Below, piece by piece: positions 8,633-17,849 of a stretch of DNA of 56,879 nucleotides (its first letter is position 1; each line of letters starts with the position of its first letter). The notes under the pieces were generated by a model. It searched no databases. It saw nothing but the letters and a program-made list of their open reading frames with translations, and was not told the origin of the DNA. This DNA comes from Rhodospirillales bacterium (GTDB lineage: Bacteria; Pseudomonadota; Alphaproteobacteria; Rhodospirillales; JASLLZ01): NCBI GenBank assembly GCA_030754885.1, contig JASLZL010000076.1:1-56879 (forward strand), given 5' to 3'. A program made the translations under genes and the position numbers.

Positions 8633-8659
8633 TCGTCTGTTCTCCTCAAAAGATGCAAT

Positions 8660-9594
8660 CTAATTGGTGTGATCGACCGCGCAGCGCGCGGCGGCGAGCC
8701 AATGGCCCGTGGAAACCTCGGTCAGCCGCGAGTCCGGCTCTCCATAATCGAGGGTGGGATCCATCAAGAGGTGTTGGCGCGTACGCTCAACTAGCGGATC
8801 GGGTACCGAGATGGCAGACAATAGAACGCGCGTATAGGGGTGCAGCGGATTTTCGTACAACTCCCGGGTTGGCGCCAACTCGACGATCCGGCCGCGGTAA
8901 ATAACCGCCACTCGATGGCAGATGTGGCGAACCATGTTGAGGTCGTGGGAAATGAAGAGATAGGTCAGGTCGAGCTCTTCTTGCAGATCCTGCAACAGGT
9001 TGACCACCTGGGCTTGAATGGAGACATCAAGGGCCGAGATCGGTTCGTCGGCGATGATAAGGCTCGGCTTGAGCGCGATGGCGCGGGCGATGCAGATACG
9101 CTGTTGTTGTCCGCCTGAGAACTGATGCGGATACCGTTTGGCAAAGGCCGGGTCAAGACCGACCTTGCGGAAGAGGTCGGCAACGTATTCTTCTCGCTCG
9201 CCCGGCCCCGGCATCAAGCCATGGATGACAAGCGGTTCGGCAACGAACCCACCGACGCGCATACGCGGATTGAGCGAGGCGTAGGGGTCTTGAAACACCA
9301 TCTGAAAGCGCCGCCGAACCGGTCTCAGCTTCGCCGTCGTTAACCCGGTGATTTCCGCGCCCTCGAAGCGGATCGACCCCGACGTTGGCGGAACCAGCAT
9401 GGTGACGGCGCGCCCGATGGTGCTCTTGCCGCTTCCCGATTCGCCAACCAGACCCATCGTATGGCCGCGCTCTATATCGAAACTGACATCGTCGACGGCC
9501 CTGAGATCGACCCCGGGCCGCCATAGGAATGGGTGCTGCAACGGAAAGGTCTTGACCAGATTGCGTACCGAGAGAAGCGGTGCCGGCTCTGCGT

Positions 9595-9598
<4 letters not shown>
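8660..9598 (-). CDS. dppF: Oligopeptide/dipeptide ABC transporter ATP-binding protein (DppF/OppF-like)
   Basis: This 312-residue ATPase has Walker [10 protein letters not shown], signature FSGGQQQR, Walker [17 protein letters not shown] and the C-terminal oligopeptide-transporter extension with [11 protein letters not shown]. It overlaps the other ATPase gene by 4 nt. Together they form the heterodimeric motor of a DppABCDF-type importer. The signature GGQQQR and the [10 protein letters not shown] loop place it in the DppF half. Confidence 0.93.
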
Positions 9599-10599
<1,001 letters not shown>

Positions 10600-10609
10600 G
10601 AATTGGCTT

Positions 10610-11794
10610 TCAGACCTGCAGATACCCGTTGTCGGTGGTGGTTAGGAACTCACATCCGTCGTCCGTGATCAGCACCAAATCCGAATGCTGCAGGCCACCC
10701 CAGGGGGGAATGCGCAGATTGGGCTCGAAGGTGCACACCATGCCGGGTGCCAGCACGATCTTGGAGTCGGCATCAAGCGACGGATCCTCGTGGGCGCCCA
10801 GGCCCATGCCGTGGCCGATGCGCCCCGGCGTGTACTTCGCGTAGCCCAGGTCCGCGTAGGCCTGCTTGGCGGTGTCATAGAGCTCAGCCACCGAGATGCC
10901 GGGCTTGAACAAGGGCTTGGTGCGGGCTCGCACCTCCAGAATGGCGTCGTAAGCGGCCCTTTTCTCATCGTTCAAGGGGCCGACGGCCACCGTGCGTTCG
11001 TTTTCGGCATGCATGCCGTTGGCATTGGTCCAAATCATGATCAGCACCAGTTCACCCTTCTTAGGTTTGCGGCGCTTGGGATTGTCAGCGTTGATGGCCA
11101 CCCGGTCGCCGGCCAGAGTCCAGCACCACAGGCCGTTGTGGACGCCGCCTTCCAAGCTGCCGAAGTCACAGACCTCGATGTCCGGATAGTCCTCGATCCA
11201 TAGGCGGTTCATGGCCCCCATGGCCGCCACCGACGCCTGCTGCTCGTTGGCCCCGGCGGAAACGGCGGAGATGGCTGCATCCATACCAGCGTCAGACAGC
11301 TTCGCCGCGATGCGTATGCAGTCGATCTCGTAAGGTTCCTTGACCAGGCGGGACTTGGCGATCACGTCGGAGATATCGGAGAACGTGGCGTTGGGGAACG
11401 CGGCTTCGAACTGGCGCATCCGAGCGACAGGGAGGAAGTTTTCCTCGATCCCCAGTGGCCCGTCGGCGACGCCCAATTCGCTCAGAATCTCGCCCAGGGC
11501 TGTCAGCCAGTTGGGTCCCATGGTTTTTTTGATGCCCCAGGCGCCATAAAGCCGGATATCGCGCACCCAAGCCGACTCGTGGGAATGATCATCGCGCAGG
11601 GCGTGGACCAGGACCACGGGATCGCCCTTTGCGGGCAACACCGCGACGACGGGGTGGCTGTAGATGATCGGGTTAAAGCCACTGAGATAAAAACTGTTTT
11701 CCGGCTTCATGCAGATCATGGCGCCGATACCGCGCGCCGCAAGGTCCTCTTGCAGACGACGAATGCGGTCCTGGCCGACGGAATTCTGTTCCAC
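10610..11794 (-). CDS. M24-family (creatinase/aminopeptidase P fold) hydrolase with altered metal ligands
   Basis: This 394-residue protein has a creatinase-N domain (about 10-150) and a pita-bread C-terminal domain. True aminopeptidases P carry D, D, H, E and E as metal ligands. Here the first Asp position is M253 (VLIMIW), the second is E264 (HAENERT), H328 (GRIGHGMG) and E357 (TFEP) are kept, and the last Glu position falls in LQHSD. It is therefore unlikely to be a dimetal prolidase and is more like metal-independent creatinase, which hydrolyses creatine to sarcosine and urea. It sits inside the dpp operon between the permease and ATPase genes, so it probably acts on the imported substrate. 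Exact substrate unknown. Confidence 0.8.
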   Translation of the reverse strand: MEQNSVGQDRIRRLQEDLAARGIGAMICMKPENSFYLSGFNPIIYSHPVVAVLPAKGDPVVLVHALRDDHSHESAWVRDIRLYGAWGIKKTMGPNWLTALGEILSELGVADGPLGIEENFLPVARMRQFEAAFPNATFSDISDVIAKSRLVKEPYEIDCIRIAAKLSDAGMDAAISAVSAGANEQQASVAAMGAMNRLWIEDYPDIEVCDFGSLEGGVHNGLWCWTLAGDRVAINADNPKRRKPKKGELVLIMIWTNANGMHAENERTVAVGPLNDEKRAAYDAILEVRARTKPLFKPGISVAELYDTAKQAYADLGYAKYTPGRIGHGMGLGAHEDPSLDADSKIVLAPGMVCTFEPNLRIPPWGGLQHSDLVLITDDGCEFLTTTDNGYLQV

Positions 11795-11830
11795 GATTTT
11801 ATGTCTCCTCCAGTTAGATTAAGGCTTGGT

Positions 11831-12685
11831 TCAACGCGAACCGCTCATTTTTGGGTCGAAATAATCTCGCATCCAATCCCCCAGCAAGTTGACACCGAGC
11901 ACGACAAGGACGATCGCGACGCCCGGAAAGGTCGATAGCCACCAGCCGGACGAGATGTAGCCCCGTCCATCGGCCAGCATGCGGCCCCAACTGGCGTGCG
12001 GCGGCTGCACCCCTAGGCCGAGGAAGCTCAGGGCCGATTCGAGAACGACGACACGGGCCAGTTCAAGCGTGGCAACCACGATCGCGGCGGTCAGAACGTT
12101 GGGCAGGATGTGGCGAAAAAGGATCCGGGCGCGCCCCGCGCCGGCTCCTCGCGCGGAAAGCACGAATTCCTGCTCGCGCAATGACAAGACCTCGCCACGC
12201 GTGATCCGGGCGAACCGTGTCCACCCGGTCAGGGCAAGGACGATGACCAGGTTGACGAGGCTGGGCCCGAGGACGGCAATGACGATCAGCGCGAAGAGCA
12301 ACAGCGGAATAGAGAGCTGAATATCGGCGATCCGCATGATGATTCGCTCGTTCCAGCCGCCGAAATAGCCGGCGACCAAGCCCAGAGAGACACCGATCGT
12401 TGCGCCTAACAGCACCGCCGTTGCCGCGACGAGGAGGGTGACGCGACTGCCGGTGATGATACGGCTTAGAATATCGCGCCCGATCTGATCGGCCCCCAGC
12501 GGGAAATCGCCAGGCCCGGAAAGAGACATCGTCGGGGGAGCCAGCCGCTTCTTCAGATCCATCTTTAAGGGGTCGTGCGGAGCCATGATCGGGGCGGCGA
12601 GCGCCGTTATCAGGAACAGGGCGACGAAAGTGGCGCCGAACAGGCCGGCCCGGCTGGCCACGAGGTGACGAAAAAAGCGGCTCAC
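11831..12685 (-). CDS. dppC: Dipeptide/oligopeptide ABC transporter permease (DppC-like)
   Basis: This 284-residue inner-membrane permease starts with an N-terminal segment seen in DppC/OppC (FRHLVASRAGLFGATFVALF), followed by the GADQIGRDILSRIITGSRVTL motif and an EAA loop around SARGAGAGRARILFRHILPN. About six transmembrane segments are evident. Its start overlaps the dppB stop by 4 nt. It pairs with DppB as the translocation channel. Confidence 0.92.
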   Translation of the reverse strand: MSRFFRHLVASRAGLFGATFVALFLITALAAPIMAPHDPLKMDLKKRLAPPTMSLSGPGDFPLGADQIGRDILSRIITGSRVTLLVAATAVLLGATIGVSLGLVAGYFGGWNERIIMRIADIQLSIPLLLFALIVIAVLGPSLVNLVIVLALTGWTRFARITRGEVLSLREQEFVLSARGAGAGRARILFRHILPNVLTAAIVVATLELARVVVLESALSFLGLGVQPPHASWGRMLADGRGYISSGWWLSTFPGVAIVLVVLGVNLLGDWMRDYFDPKMSGSR

Positions 12686-13602
12686 CGGTTGATCCTGATC
12701 CGCGGGTCCAACAGGCCATAGGTCAGATCGACCAGCAGATTAATCAAGATGAACATCGCCGAGATGACGGCAACCCCAGCCTGGACGACCGGGAAATCCT
12801 TGCTCTGAATCGCCAGCAGAATGACGCGACCGACCCCCGGCCACGAAAAGATGGTTTCCGTCACTACCGCTCCGCTGAACAACTCGCCGGCCAGAATGCC
12901 CAACATGGTCACCACCGGAATCAAGGCATTTCGCGCCACATGGCGCATGAAGACGAGGTGGCTGACCAGACCCTTGGCCCAGGCCGTGCGGATATAGTCT
13001 TCTTTTAGGATTTCGATCATGCTGGAGCGCAGAAGTCTGGCGATGCTGGCGCTCGTGAAGGTCGCCAAGGTGATCGCCGGAAGCACCAGATGGGCGAGAG
13101 TTCCCCGTCCCCCCGCCGGCAGCCAACCGAGTTGGACGGCGAAAACGAGAATGAGGATGATCCCGAGCCAGAAAATGGGCGTTGCTTGCCCTAAAAGCGC
13201 GGTCGTCATCGCGATCAATTCGAGGAAAGTACCGCGTTTGAGGGCAGCGACGAAACCCGCGATGACGCCGATCACCATCCCCATAACGAGCGCCACTAAG
13301 GAAAGCTGAATGGTCGCCGGAAAGCGTTCCAGAACAACGTCCATCGCCGGCCGCTGGTGGAGGAGCGATTCGCCGAAATTACCCCTGACGGCGTCCGCCA
13401 GGAAAATGGCGTATTGCTCCCAAAGCGGAAGATCGAGCCCCAGTGCATGGCGGAATTCGGCGAGATCCGCATCCGTTGCGCCAAGCGGAAGCATCAACAC
13501 CGCCGGATCCCCGGTCAGCCGCGCCGCGACGAAAACCAACGTCAACAATCCCCATATGGCGATTAAGGCTTCGCCGAGGCGCGACAGAACGTACTTGGGC
13601 AT
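12682..13602 (-). CDS. dppB: Dipeptide/oligopeptide ABC transporter permease (DppB-like)
   Basis: This 306-residue inner-membrane permease has the DppB-type opening MPKYVLSRL, the conserved LGLDLPLWEQYAIFL and GNFGESLLHQRP segments, and an EAA loop (YIRTAWAKGLVSHLVFMRHVARNALIP). It is separated from the binding-protein gene by about 30 nt and overlaps dppC by 4 nt. Six transmembrane helices are expected. Confidence 0.93.
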   Translation of the reverse strand: MPKYVLSRLGEALIAIWGLLTLVFVAARLTGDPAVLMLPLGATDADLAEFRHALGLDLPLWEQYAIFLADAVRGNFGESLLHQRPAMDVVLERFPATIQLSLVALVMGMVIGVIAGFVAALKRGTFLELIAMTTALLGQATPIFWLGIILILVFAVQLGWLPAGGRGTLAHLVLPAITLATFTSASIARLLRSSMIEILKEDYIRTAWAKGLVSHLVFMRHVARNALIPVVTMLGILAGELFSGAVVTETIFSWPGVGRVILLAIQSKDFPVVQAGVAVISAMFILINLLVDLTYGLLDPRIRINR

Positions 13603-13632
13603 AGATGCCCTCAGACATCAGCGTTAGGGCAA

Positions 13633-15147
13633 TCAGCGCGGTTTGATGTCCATCGCTCTAAACCATTCGTCGCCACGCTTTTGCCAGCTGATGGACTTGG
13701 ACTGTGCCCAAGTTTTCGGCTGATGGAACATGGAGACGTGCGGCGGATCGGCGCATATGGTCTCGGACGCCTCCTTGTAGAAACTCAGGCGTTCCTTCTT
13801 ATTGGTCGTCGAGCGCGCCTTGGACAAGAGGTCCTTGAACTTCTGGTTCTCGTAATAGGCATACTTGTTGCCCGGCTCGAACAGGGTCAGAAGTCCATCC
13901 GCGTCCAGTGTCGGCCATGCCATCCCAAGATAGGCCATGTTGCCGAGATTGCCCGCCTTGCGGAACTTGGTCAGCCACTGGCCGAAATCCATCTCGATGA
14001 TTTTGGCCTGGACGCCGACCTCACCCAACTGCGCGGCAATGATTTGGCCGATTTCCTCGCCTTGCAGATAACGCTTGGTCGGCACCTCGAAGTCGACCTT
14101 CAGGCCGTTCGGATAGCCCGCCTCGACAAGCAGCGCCTTGGCCTTTTTCGGGTCGTACGGAATCGGCTTCAAGTCGGGATTGAACCCGAAATAAGCCCCC
14201 GACATGGGCTGGCACCTGGCGATTGAGCCATGGCCGTCCCACAGGCTGTCGATAATGGCCTGGCTGTCGATCGCGTGGTTGATCGCCAGGCGCAGTTTCT
14301 GATTGCCCTTAAACGGAGGAATCAGGTTATTGAATTTGAGCATCATGAAGCGAATGCTCGGTTCGGCACCGGCTTCTGCGCGGCCGCTGGCGTTGATGCG
14401 GGCGATCTCTGACGGCGGGAAGCTGTGAATCAGATCGACCTCGCCGGCAAGCAGCGCGGCGATGCGGCTCGAGGCCTCGGGCATAACGCGGAAGATGGCG
14501 GTCTTGAACGTCGCTTTCGCGCCCCAATAATTGTCCTTGGCGCGCAGTTCAAGATGGTCGCCGCTCTTAAACGTGACCAGATCGTAGGGTCCCGTCCCCA
14601 TCGCTTCGATAGCCGGGTTATGGTCCTGCGACCATTTCGGCGGCAAAAGGAAGAACATCGAAAGCTGGTCGGCGAGCGCCGCAAACGGCTTGTTGGTTAT
14701 TAATTCGAGGGTCGTCGGATTGATGACCCGGACCTCCTTGATCGGCGTGAACCACGCCCTGATGCGCGCCTTGAGCTTGGGGTCGAGGACGCGATCGACA
14801 TTCCACTTCACCGCCGCGGCATCCATCTTCTCGCCGTTCGGGAAGGTTACGCCGGGCACCAGTTCGAAGCGCCACGTCAGGTCGTCGACCGCGCGCCACG
14901 ACTTCGCCAGGTTTGGCTTGAGCTTCAAGTCCGGGCCACGGATGACGAGTGAACTGTACAGATGGCTGATGACGCTGAGATCGGTATCGGCGGTTGCTGT
15001 CTTGTGCGGATCAAGGGTGTTGACATTGGCAACAAGCCCGATCGTAACCTTGTCCCCGGCAGCTTGCACCGTGTTCGAAACAAGAGCGGCCGTTGCGAGG
15101 AGCAGGCCACCGACGGCATACGCAAAAGCACGAATAATACGTGACAT
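13633..15147 (-). CDS. dppA: ABC transporter substrate-binding protein, family 5 (DppA-like)
   Basis: This 504-residue periplasmic solute receptor (SBP family 5) has a signal peptide ending around VSNTVQA-AGDK, then the family sequence VANVNTLDPHKTATADTDLSVISHLYSSLV and a late GYPNGLKVDFEVP segment. The ATG at 15145-15147 has a GGGAG Shine-Dalgarno sequence and sits right before the signal peptide; a longer frame upstream adds 94 residues that include non-signal sequence. It is the first gene of the operon. The ligand may be a peptide, opine or small amide; the downstream enzymes argue against a simple nutrient dipeptide. Confidence 0.92.
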   Translation of the reverse strand: MSRIIRAFAYAVGGLLLATAALVSNTVQAAGDKVTIGLVANVNTLDPHKTATADTDLSVISHLYSSLVIRGPDLKLKPNLAKSWRAVDDLTWRFELVPGVTFPNGEKMDAAAVKWNVDRVLDPKLKARIRAWFTPIKEVRVINPTTLELITNKPFAALADQLSMFFLLPPKWSQDHNPAIEAMGTGPYDLVTFKSGDHLELRAKDNYWGAKATFKTAIFRVMPEASSRIAALLAGEVDLIHSFPPSEIARINASGRAEAGAEPSIRFMMLKFNNLIPPFKGNQKLRLAINHAIDSQAIIDSLWDGHGSIARCQPMSGAYFGFNPDLKPIPYDPKKAKALLVEAGYPNGLKVDFEVPTKRYLQGEEIGQIIAAQLGEVGVQAKIIEMDFGQWLTKFRKAGNLGNMAYLGMAWPTLDADGLLTLFEPGNKYAYYENQKFKDLLSKARSTTNKKERLSFYKEASETICADPPHVSMFHQPKTWAQSKSISWQKRGDEWFRAMDIKPR

Positions 15148-15464
15148 GAAAGATTTCTCCCTTTTGGTTAACGGACGCGGTCGGGCATATTGCATGGCAG
15201 CCGTTTTCGGATGCCGTTTCCTAATGGTGCCTAATCCGACGTCAACTTCGACGCAGAAATACGTAACGTAAGCAAAACTATACTGCACCCGGCTCGCTGT
15301 GCACAAGATCGCATCCGCTGCACCGGTGGCGTCGAGATTTGGTGCCGCTACGGGCCGCTCCCAGTGCTTGCCGTCCGCTCGGCTCTTGTCGAACCGGTTC
15401 AGAAAGAGGAAGCTGGAAAAGATAATCAAACATCGGCCTCGACTGAGCGATCTTGGAGGGTTAG
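15148..15464. other. Divergent promoter region between dppA and the cysteine hydrolase
   Basis: This 317-bp gap separates two divergent transcription units and should carry promoters for both. The left part is moderately A/T-rich around 15250-15290. A direct repeat of CCTAAT (15220-15235) is the clearest candidate control element. No small gene was found. Confidence 0.5.
15220..15235. promoter_or_regulatory. CCTAAT direct repeat, 10-bp period (candidate regulator site)
   Basis: CCTAATGGTGCCTAAT contains two identical CCTAAT half-sites exactly one helical turn apart, 73-88 nt upstream of the dppA start. A near match (TAATGGTTCCTAA, 20282-20294) lies in the gap upstream of hyuA. Direct repeats one turn apart are used by several MocR/GntR-type regulators. 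No regulator gene is visible here. Confidence 0.4.
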
Positions 15465-16151
15465 ATGCGGGTGACTGGCGGGCGGGAAATTCTTACCGAA
15501 CTCGACGAGATTGTTGATCCCAAGCACACGGCGTTGATCATTGTCGACATGCAGAGAGATTTCTGCTCGTCGGACGGCTGGTTCGCCCGCCGCGGGGTCG
15601 ATATCTCTTCCGTGCAGGCAGCGGCAGAGAATTTGGTGCCGCTGTTGGGCAACGCCCGCCAGGCGGGCGTGCTGCCGATTTACATTCAAATGCAGATTCT
15701 TCCGGGCTTCAAATCGCTGTCGGGATCGTATCTGCGTTTTCTCACCGAGATTGGGAAAATCATGGACTCTTCGGGCGAGAGTTTCACGATGCCCGGAACG
15801 CGCGGCGCTGAAATCATTGACGAATTGGCACCGCAAGAGGGCGAAATAGTGATCCAGAAATGGAGATCAAGCGCCTTCGTCGGCACCAGCCTCGATATGA
15901 TCCTCAAGTGCAACGACATCAAGTCCGTCATCTGTTCCGGGGTGGCAACCCATGCCTGCGTCGATTCCACGGCGCGCGACGCCACATTTTACGATTACTA
16001 CACCGTCGTGGCCGAGGATTGCGTCGCCGATTACGATTCGGAACTGCACAATGCGTCGCTTCAACTTTTGGCCCATCGTTTGGACGTAGTGTCGTCGAAA
16101 TCAATCGGTCGTCTTTGGGAACAGCCGGTCGCCGCGATTGCGGGAGAGTAA
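15465..16151 (+). CDS. Isochorismatase-family cysteine hydrolase (N-carbamoylsarcosine amidase-like)
   Basis: This 228-residue protein is a cysteine amidase of the isochorismatase fold. The catalytic triad is visible as D28 (IIVDMQRDF), K132 (IQKWRSSAF) and C165 (GVATHACVDSTARDA). Proteins of this subgroup include N-carbamoylsarcosine amidohydrolase, N-carbamoyl-D-amino-acid hydrolase relatives, nicotinamidases and biuret hydrolases. It is divergent from the dpp operon and converges on the hyuB-hyuA pair. That neighbourhood favours hydrolysis of an N-carbamoyl amino acid made by the hydantoinase, releasing CO2 and ammonia. Substrate is inferred. Confidence 0.87.
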   Translation: MRVTGGREILTELDEIVDPKHTALIIVDMQRDFCSSDGWFARRGVDISSVQAAAENLVPLLGNARQAGVLPIYIQMQILPGFKSLSGSYLRFLTEIGKIMDSSGESFTMPGTRGAEIIDELAPQEGEIVIQKWRSSAFVGTSLDMILKCNDIKSVICSGVATHACVDSTARDATFYDYYTVVAEDCVADYDSELHNASLQLLAHRLDVVSSKSIGRLWEQPVAAIAGE

Positions 16152-16175
16152 TCCCAGTGATCTTTGATGCTTCGT

Positions 16176-17849
16176 TCAATCGGTCGGAAGGCCGTAGATG
16201 TCGCGGGCCGTTGATTGCGAGATACGCTCCTCGGTCAAATCTCTTTGAACGAGGGTGCGCTCACGAGTGCCGGGATCGCCATATCCACCGCCCCCGGCGG
16301 AAACCACCGCCACGGATTCGCCGGCCGGGACGATGCAGTTCGGCCCCACGGGCGGCGTAACGCCGGCACTCCATTCCAGTCGGGAAATGCCGCCTGACCG
16401 GCCGCCGAACAATCCCAAGGGGGGCGTCTGGTTACAAGCACCCCACATGAAAACCCGTGCCTCGTGATCGACGGCTCGGATACGGCGCCTTACCGCCATG
16501 CCGCCACGGTATTTTCCGGTGCCGCAGGAATCCTCGACGAGCTCGTAGCGCTCGACCACCAGGGGATGTTGAGATTCAAGCGATTCGATGGGCTGATTGG
16601 CACCGTTCATGCAATGCGCCATGGTGGCGTCCATCCCATCCTTGGTGGCGCGTGCGCCCAGGCCACCGCCGACCGTCTCGTTGTAGACGTAGAATTTACC
16701 GGTGCGTGGATTGATGCCGCTGAAATTGACCAAGGCGCCCCCCGTGCTGTGGGAAACGACGCGGTCGGGAATCGCGGGCGCCAGCGCGGCAAAGATCATA
16801 TCCGCGAGCCGTTGGCAGACCTGTGTGCGGCTGAAGACGGCGGCTGGTGCAATCGCATTGACCACTGAGCCCTCCGGCGCCGACACGTGGATCGGTCGGT
16901 AAAGACCCGCATTGGGTGGAATGCCGGGATCGACGAGGGCTTTCACCGCGTAGTAGATCAATGACAACAGCGCCGTCCACACGACGTTGATGGAGCTTCG
17001 CACTTGTGGCGGGTTGCCGGCGAAGTCAAAAAACAACTCATCGCCACGCACTTCGATCGCCACCTTGAGCTCCAAAGTGCCCTCGAAGGTGTCGCTGTCG
17101 AGACCGTCTTCGAATTGATACGAGCCATCCGGGATCAAGGCGATGCCGGCCCGTGTCCGCCGCTCCGCATAGTCGAGCAGGGCCTCGCAAGCAGCCAGCG
17201 TATGATCCATGCCGTATTTCGCACACACCTTCTCGAAGCGCTGGATGCCCATCCGGTTGGCCGCCATTTGAGCGCGGAAATCGTTGAGCCGATCACTCGG
17301 CACCTGGCAGTTGAGGAGGATCATCTCCATGACGTCCTCTTGCAGAACGCCCTCGCGATAGAGCCGCACCGGCGGAATGCGCAACCCTTCTTGGAAGATG
17401 TGCGCGTGGCCGCGATCGACGAAATCCGCATGATGCGCAACGTTGGTTGCCCAGGCGATAAACCGGCCCTCATAGAAGATCGGTTCGATGATTACGATGT
17501 CGTTGAGATGCGTCCCGCCGCCCGTATAGGCGTCGTTGCCAACGAAGGCGTCGCCGGCGCGGATGTCATCGAGCGGGTGGCGCTTGAGCACGTGATCGAC
17601 GATGCCGATCAGCGAGCCGAGATGCATCGGAATGTGCTCGGCCTGGGCGAGGGTGCGTCCCTTGATGTCGAACAGCGCCGTCGAGCAATCGCGCCGCTCC
17701 TTTATGCTGGTTGAATAGGCGGCGCGGATCAGGGTCTCGCCCATTTCCTCGACGATCGTCAGCATGGCATTGCCGATGACCTCGACCGTGATCGGATCGA
17801 CGGTCGGGCGGGCCGGACCCGGCGCCTGTTGATCGGGGGGCACGGTCAT
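16176..17849 (-). CDS. hyuB: Hydantoinase B / 5-oxoprolinase family subunit
   Basis: This 557-residue subunit works with HyuA in ATP-dependent hydrolysis of a cyclic amide (hydantoin, N-methylhydantoin, oxoproline or similar). Family landmarks are TVDPITVEVIGNAMLTIVEEMGETL at the N-terminus, STSIKERRDCSTALFD, and the VGGGLGARATKDGMDATMAHCMNG block near residue 390. The start overlaps the hyuA stop by 4 nt (17846-17849). Acetone and acetophenone carboxylase subunits are homologous, but the extra carboxylase gamma subunit is absent. Confidence 0.92.
   Translation of the reverse strand: MTVPPDQQAPGPARPTVDPITVEVIGNAMLTIVEEMGETLIRAAYSTSIKERRDCSTALFDIKGRTLAQAEHIPMHLGSLIGIVDHVLKRHPLDDIRAGDAFVGNDAYTGGGTHLNDIVIIEPIFYEGRFIAWATNVAHHADFVDRGHAHIFQEGLRIPPVRLYREGVLQEDVMEMILLNCQVPSDRLNDFRAQMAANRMGIQRFEKVCAKYGMDHTLAACEALLDYAERRTRAGIALIPDGSYQFEDGLDSDTFEGTLELKVAIEVRGDELFFDFAGNPPQVRSSINVVWTALLSLIYYAVKALVDPGIPPNAGLYRPIHVSAPEGSVVNAIAPAAVFSRTQVCQRLADMIFAALAPAIPDRVVSHSTGGALVNFSGINPRTGKFYVYNETVGGGLGARATKDGMDATMAHCMNGANQPIESLESQHPLVVERYELVEDSCGTGKYRGGMAVRRRIRAVDHEARVFMWGACNQTPPLGLFGGRSGGISRLEWSAGVTPPVGPNCIVPAGESVAVVSAGGGGYGDPGTRERTLVQRDLTEERISQSTARDIYGLPTD

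Noticed and set aside
10610-11794. Calling the M24 gene Xaa-Pro aminopeptidase (pepP/pepQ)
   Set aside because: Two of five metal ligands are missing and one is changed, so peptidase function is not supported.
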